Of a stretch of DNA of 6,271 bases, positions 6,176-6,271 are shown in pieces. This DNA comes from Zoogloeaceae bacterium. Its GTDB lineage: Bacteria; Pseudomonadota; Gammaproteobacteria; Burkholderiales; Rhodocyclaceae. The stretch covers positions 1 to 6,271 of the forward strand of contig JAISSL010000258.1 in NCBI GenBank assembly GCA_031273145.1. The letters are read 5' to 3'. Positions within the stretch are counted from its first letter, which is position 1; every line of letters begins with the position of its first letter. Position numbers and translations under genes: made by a program. The notes beneath the pieces were generated by a model that was not told the DNA's origin, searched no databases, and saw only the letters and a list, made by a program, of their open reading frames with translations.

Positions 6176-6271
6176 GATGTCTTCCCCTTTAGCGTGTCAG
6201 GCAACTCCTTTGCCAGTAATTCATCTTGCGCCTGGGCAATGCGCTTGGGGGGCATGGGCGCGAAGTATCCG
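6172..6271 (-). CDS. C-terminal tail of an unidentified protein, candidate T6SS effector; runs off right edge
   Basis: One minus-strand frame is open from the window edge (first full codon at 6270-6268) to the TGA at 6174-6172, giving 32 residues: GYFAPMPPKRIAQAQDELLA then KELPDTLKGKTS. The TGA overlaps the ATG of the lipoprotein gene in an ATGA junction, a strong sign that this is the true end of a coding gene in the same operon. The tail alone is too short to identify. If the downstream lipoprotein is an immunity protein, this gene is likely the cognate effector, since effectors usually directly precede their immunity genes. An internal ATG at 6255-6253 could instead start a 27-residue peptide, which I consider less likely. 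Confidence 0.6.
   Translation of the reverse strand, partial: GYFAPMPPKRIAQAQDELLAKELPDTLKGKTS
6226..6241. repeat. Partial third copy of the repeat core, inside a coding tail
   Basis: TGCGCCTGGGCAATG (6227-6241) is identical over 15 bases to the reverse complement of 5221-5235 and over 14 bases to 5649-5662. It has the same orientation as the right arm and encodes part of the IAQAQ stretch on the minus strand. A chance 14-15-base match cannot be excluded in a window this size, but the shared boundaries suggest a short dispersed repeat. Confidence 0.45.

Overview
The window looks like chromosome of a betaproteobacterium. The evidence is the gene order ilvI-ilvH-ilvC-psd-pssA, a short pyruvoyl-type Psd, a membrane-embedded CDP-alcohol phosphotransferase PssA, and protein sequences that resemble betaproteobacterial homologues as I remember them. 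Genus cannot be fixed from the sequence alone. The core genes are GC-rich (about 62% in a sampled line of ilvI), while the last ~500 bases are clearly more AT-rich (about 37-38% in sampled lines).

Layout. Positions 1-273 (minus) hold the N-terminal 91 codons of endonuclease III (nth), running off the left edge. It is divergent from a five-gene plus-strand block: acetolactate synthase large subunit (375-2081) and small subunit (2094-2585), ketol-acid reductoisomerase (2610-3629), phosphatidylserine decarboxylase (3706-4371) and phosphatidylserine synthase (4380-5216). A good sigma-70-type promoter (322-350) sits just before ilvI and would give a very short mRNA leader. The three ilv genes carry out the first two steps of valine/isoleucine synthesis. 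PssA makes phosphatidylserine and Psd decarboxylates it to phosphatidylethanolamine. A strong hairpin followed by a T-run lies between ilvC and psd and may partly separate the two functional halves.

Right of pssA the conserved order breaks. In many betaproteobacteria leuA follows pssA (from memory); here an accessory-looking region begins. A small basic, coiled-coil-like protein of 87 residues (5277-5540) has its own promoter and lies inside a 441-bp unit bounded by a perfect 19-bp inverted repeat (5222-5240 and 5644-5662). The left repeat contains the promoter's -35 box, and both repeats form small hairpins with outward T-runs. A long imperfect hairpin (5570-5626) sits inside the unit. Beyond it, on the minus strand, is an AT-rich two-gene unit: the last 32 codons of an unidentified gene (6172-6270) overlap by ATGA a 154-residue lipoprotein (5711-6175) that resembles putative type VI secretion immunity lipoproteins. 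The upstream gene is therefore a candidate effector, but nearly all of it lies outside the window. A 15-base copy of the repeat core lies inside that gene's tail.

Most interesting points: the inverted-repeat-bounded unit with its built-in promoter, the candidate effector/immunity tail, and an enlarged, Asp-containing cofactor-specificity loop in ketol-acid reductoisomerase.
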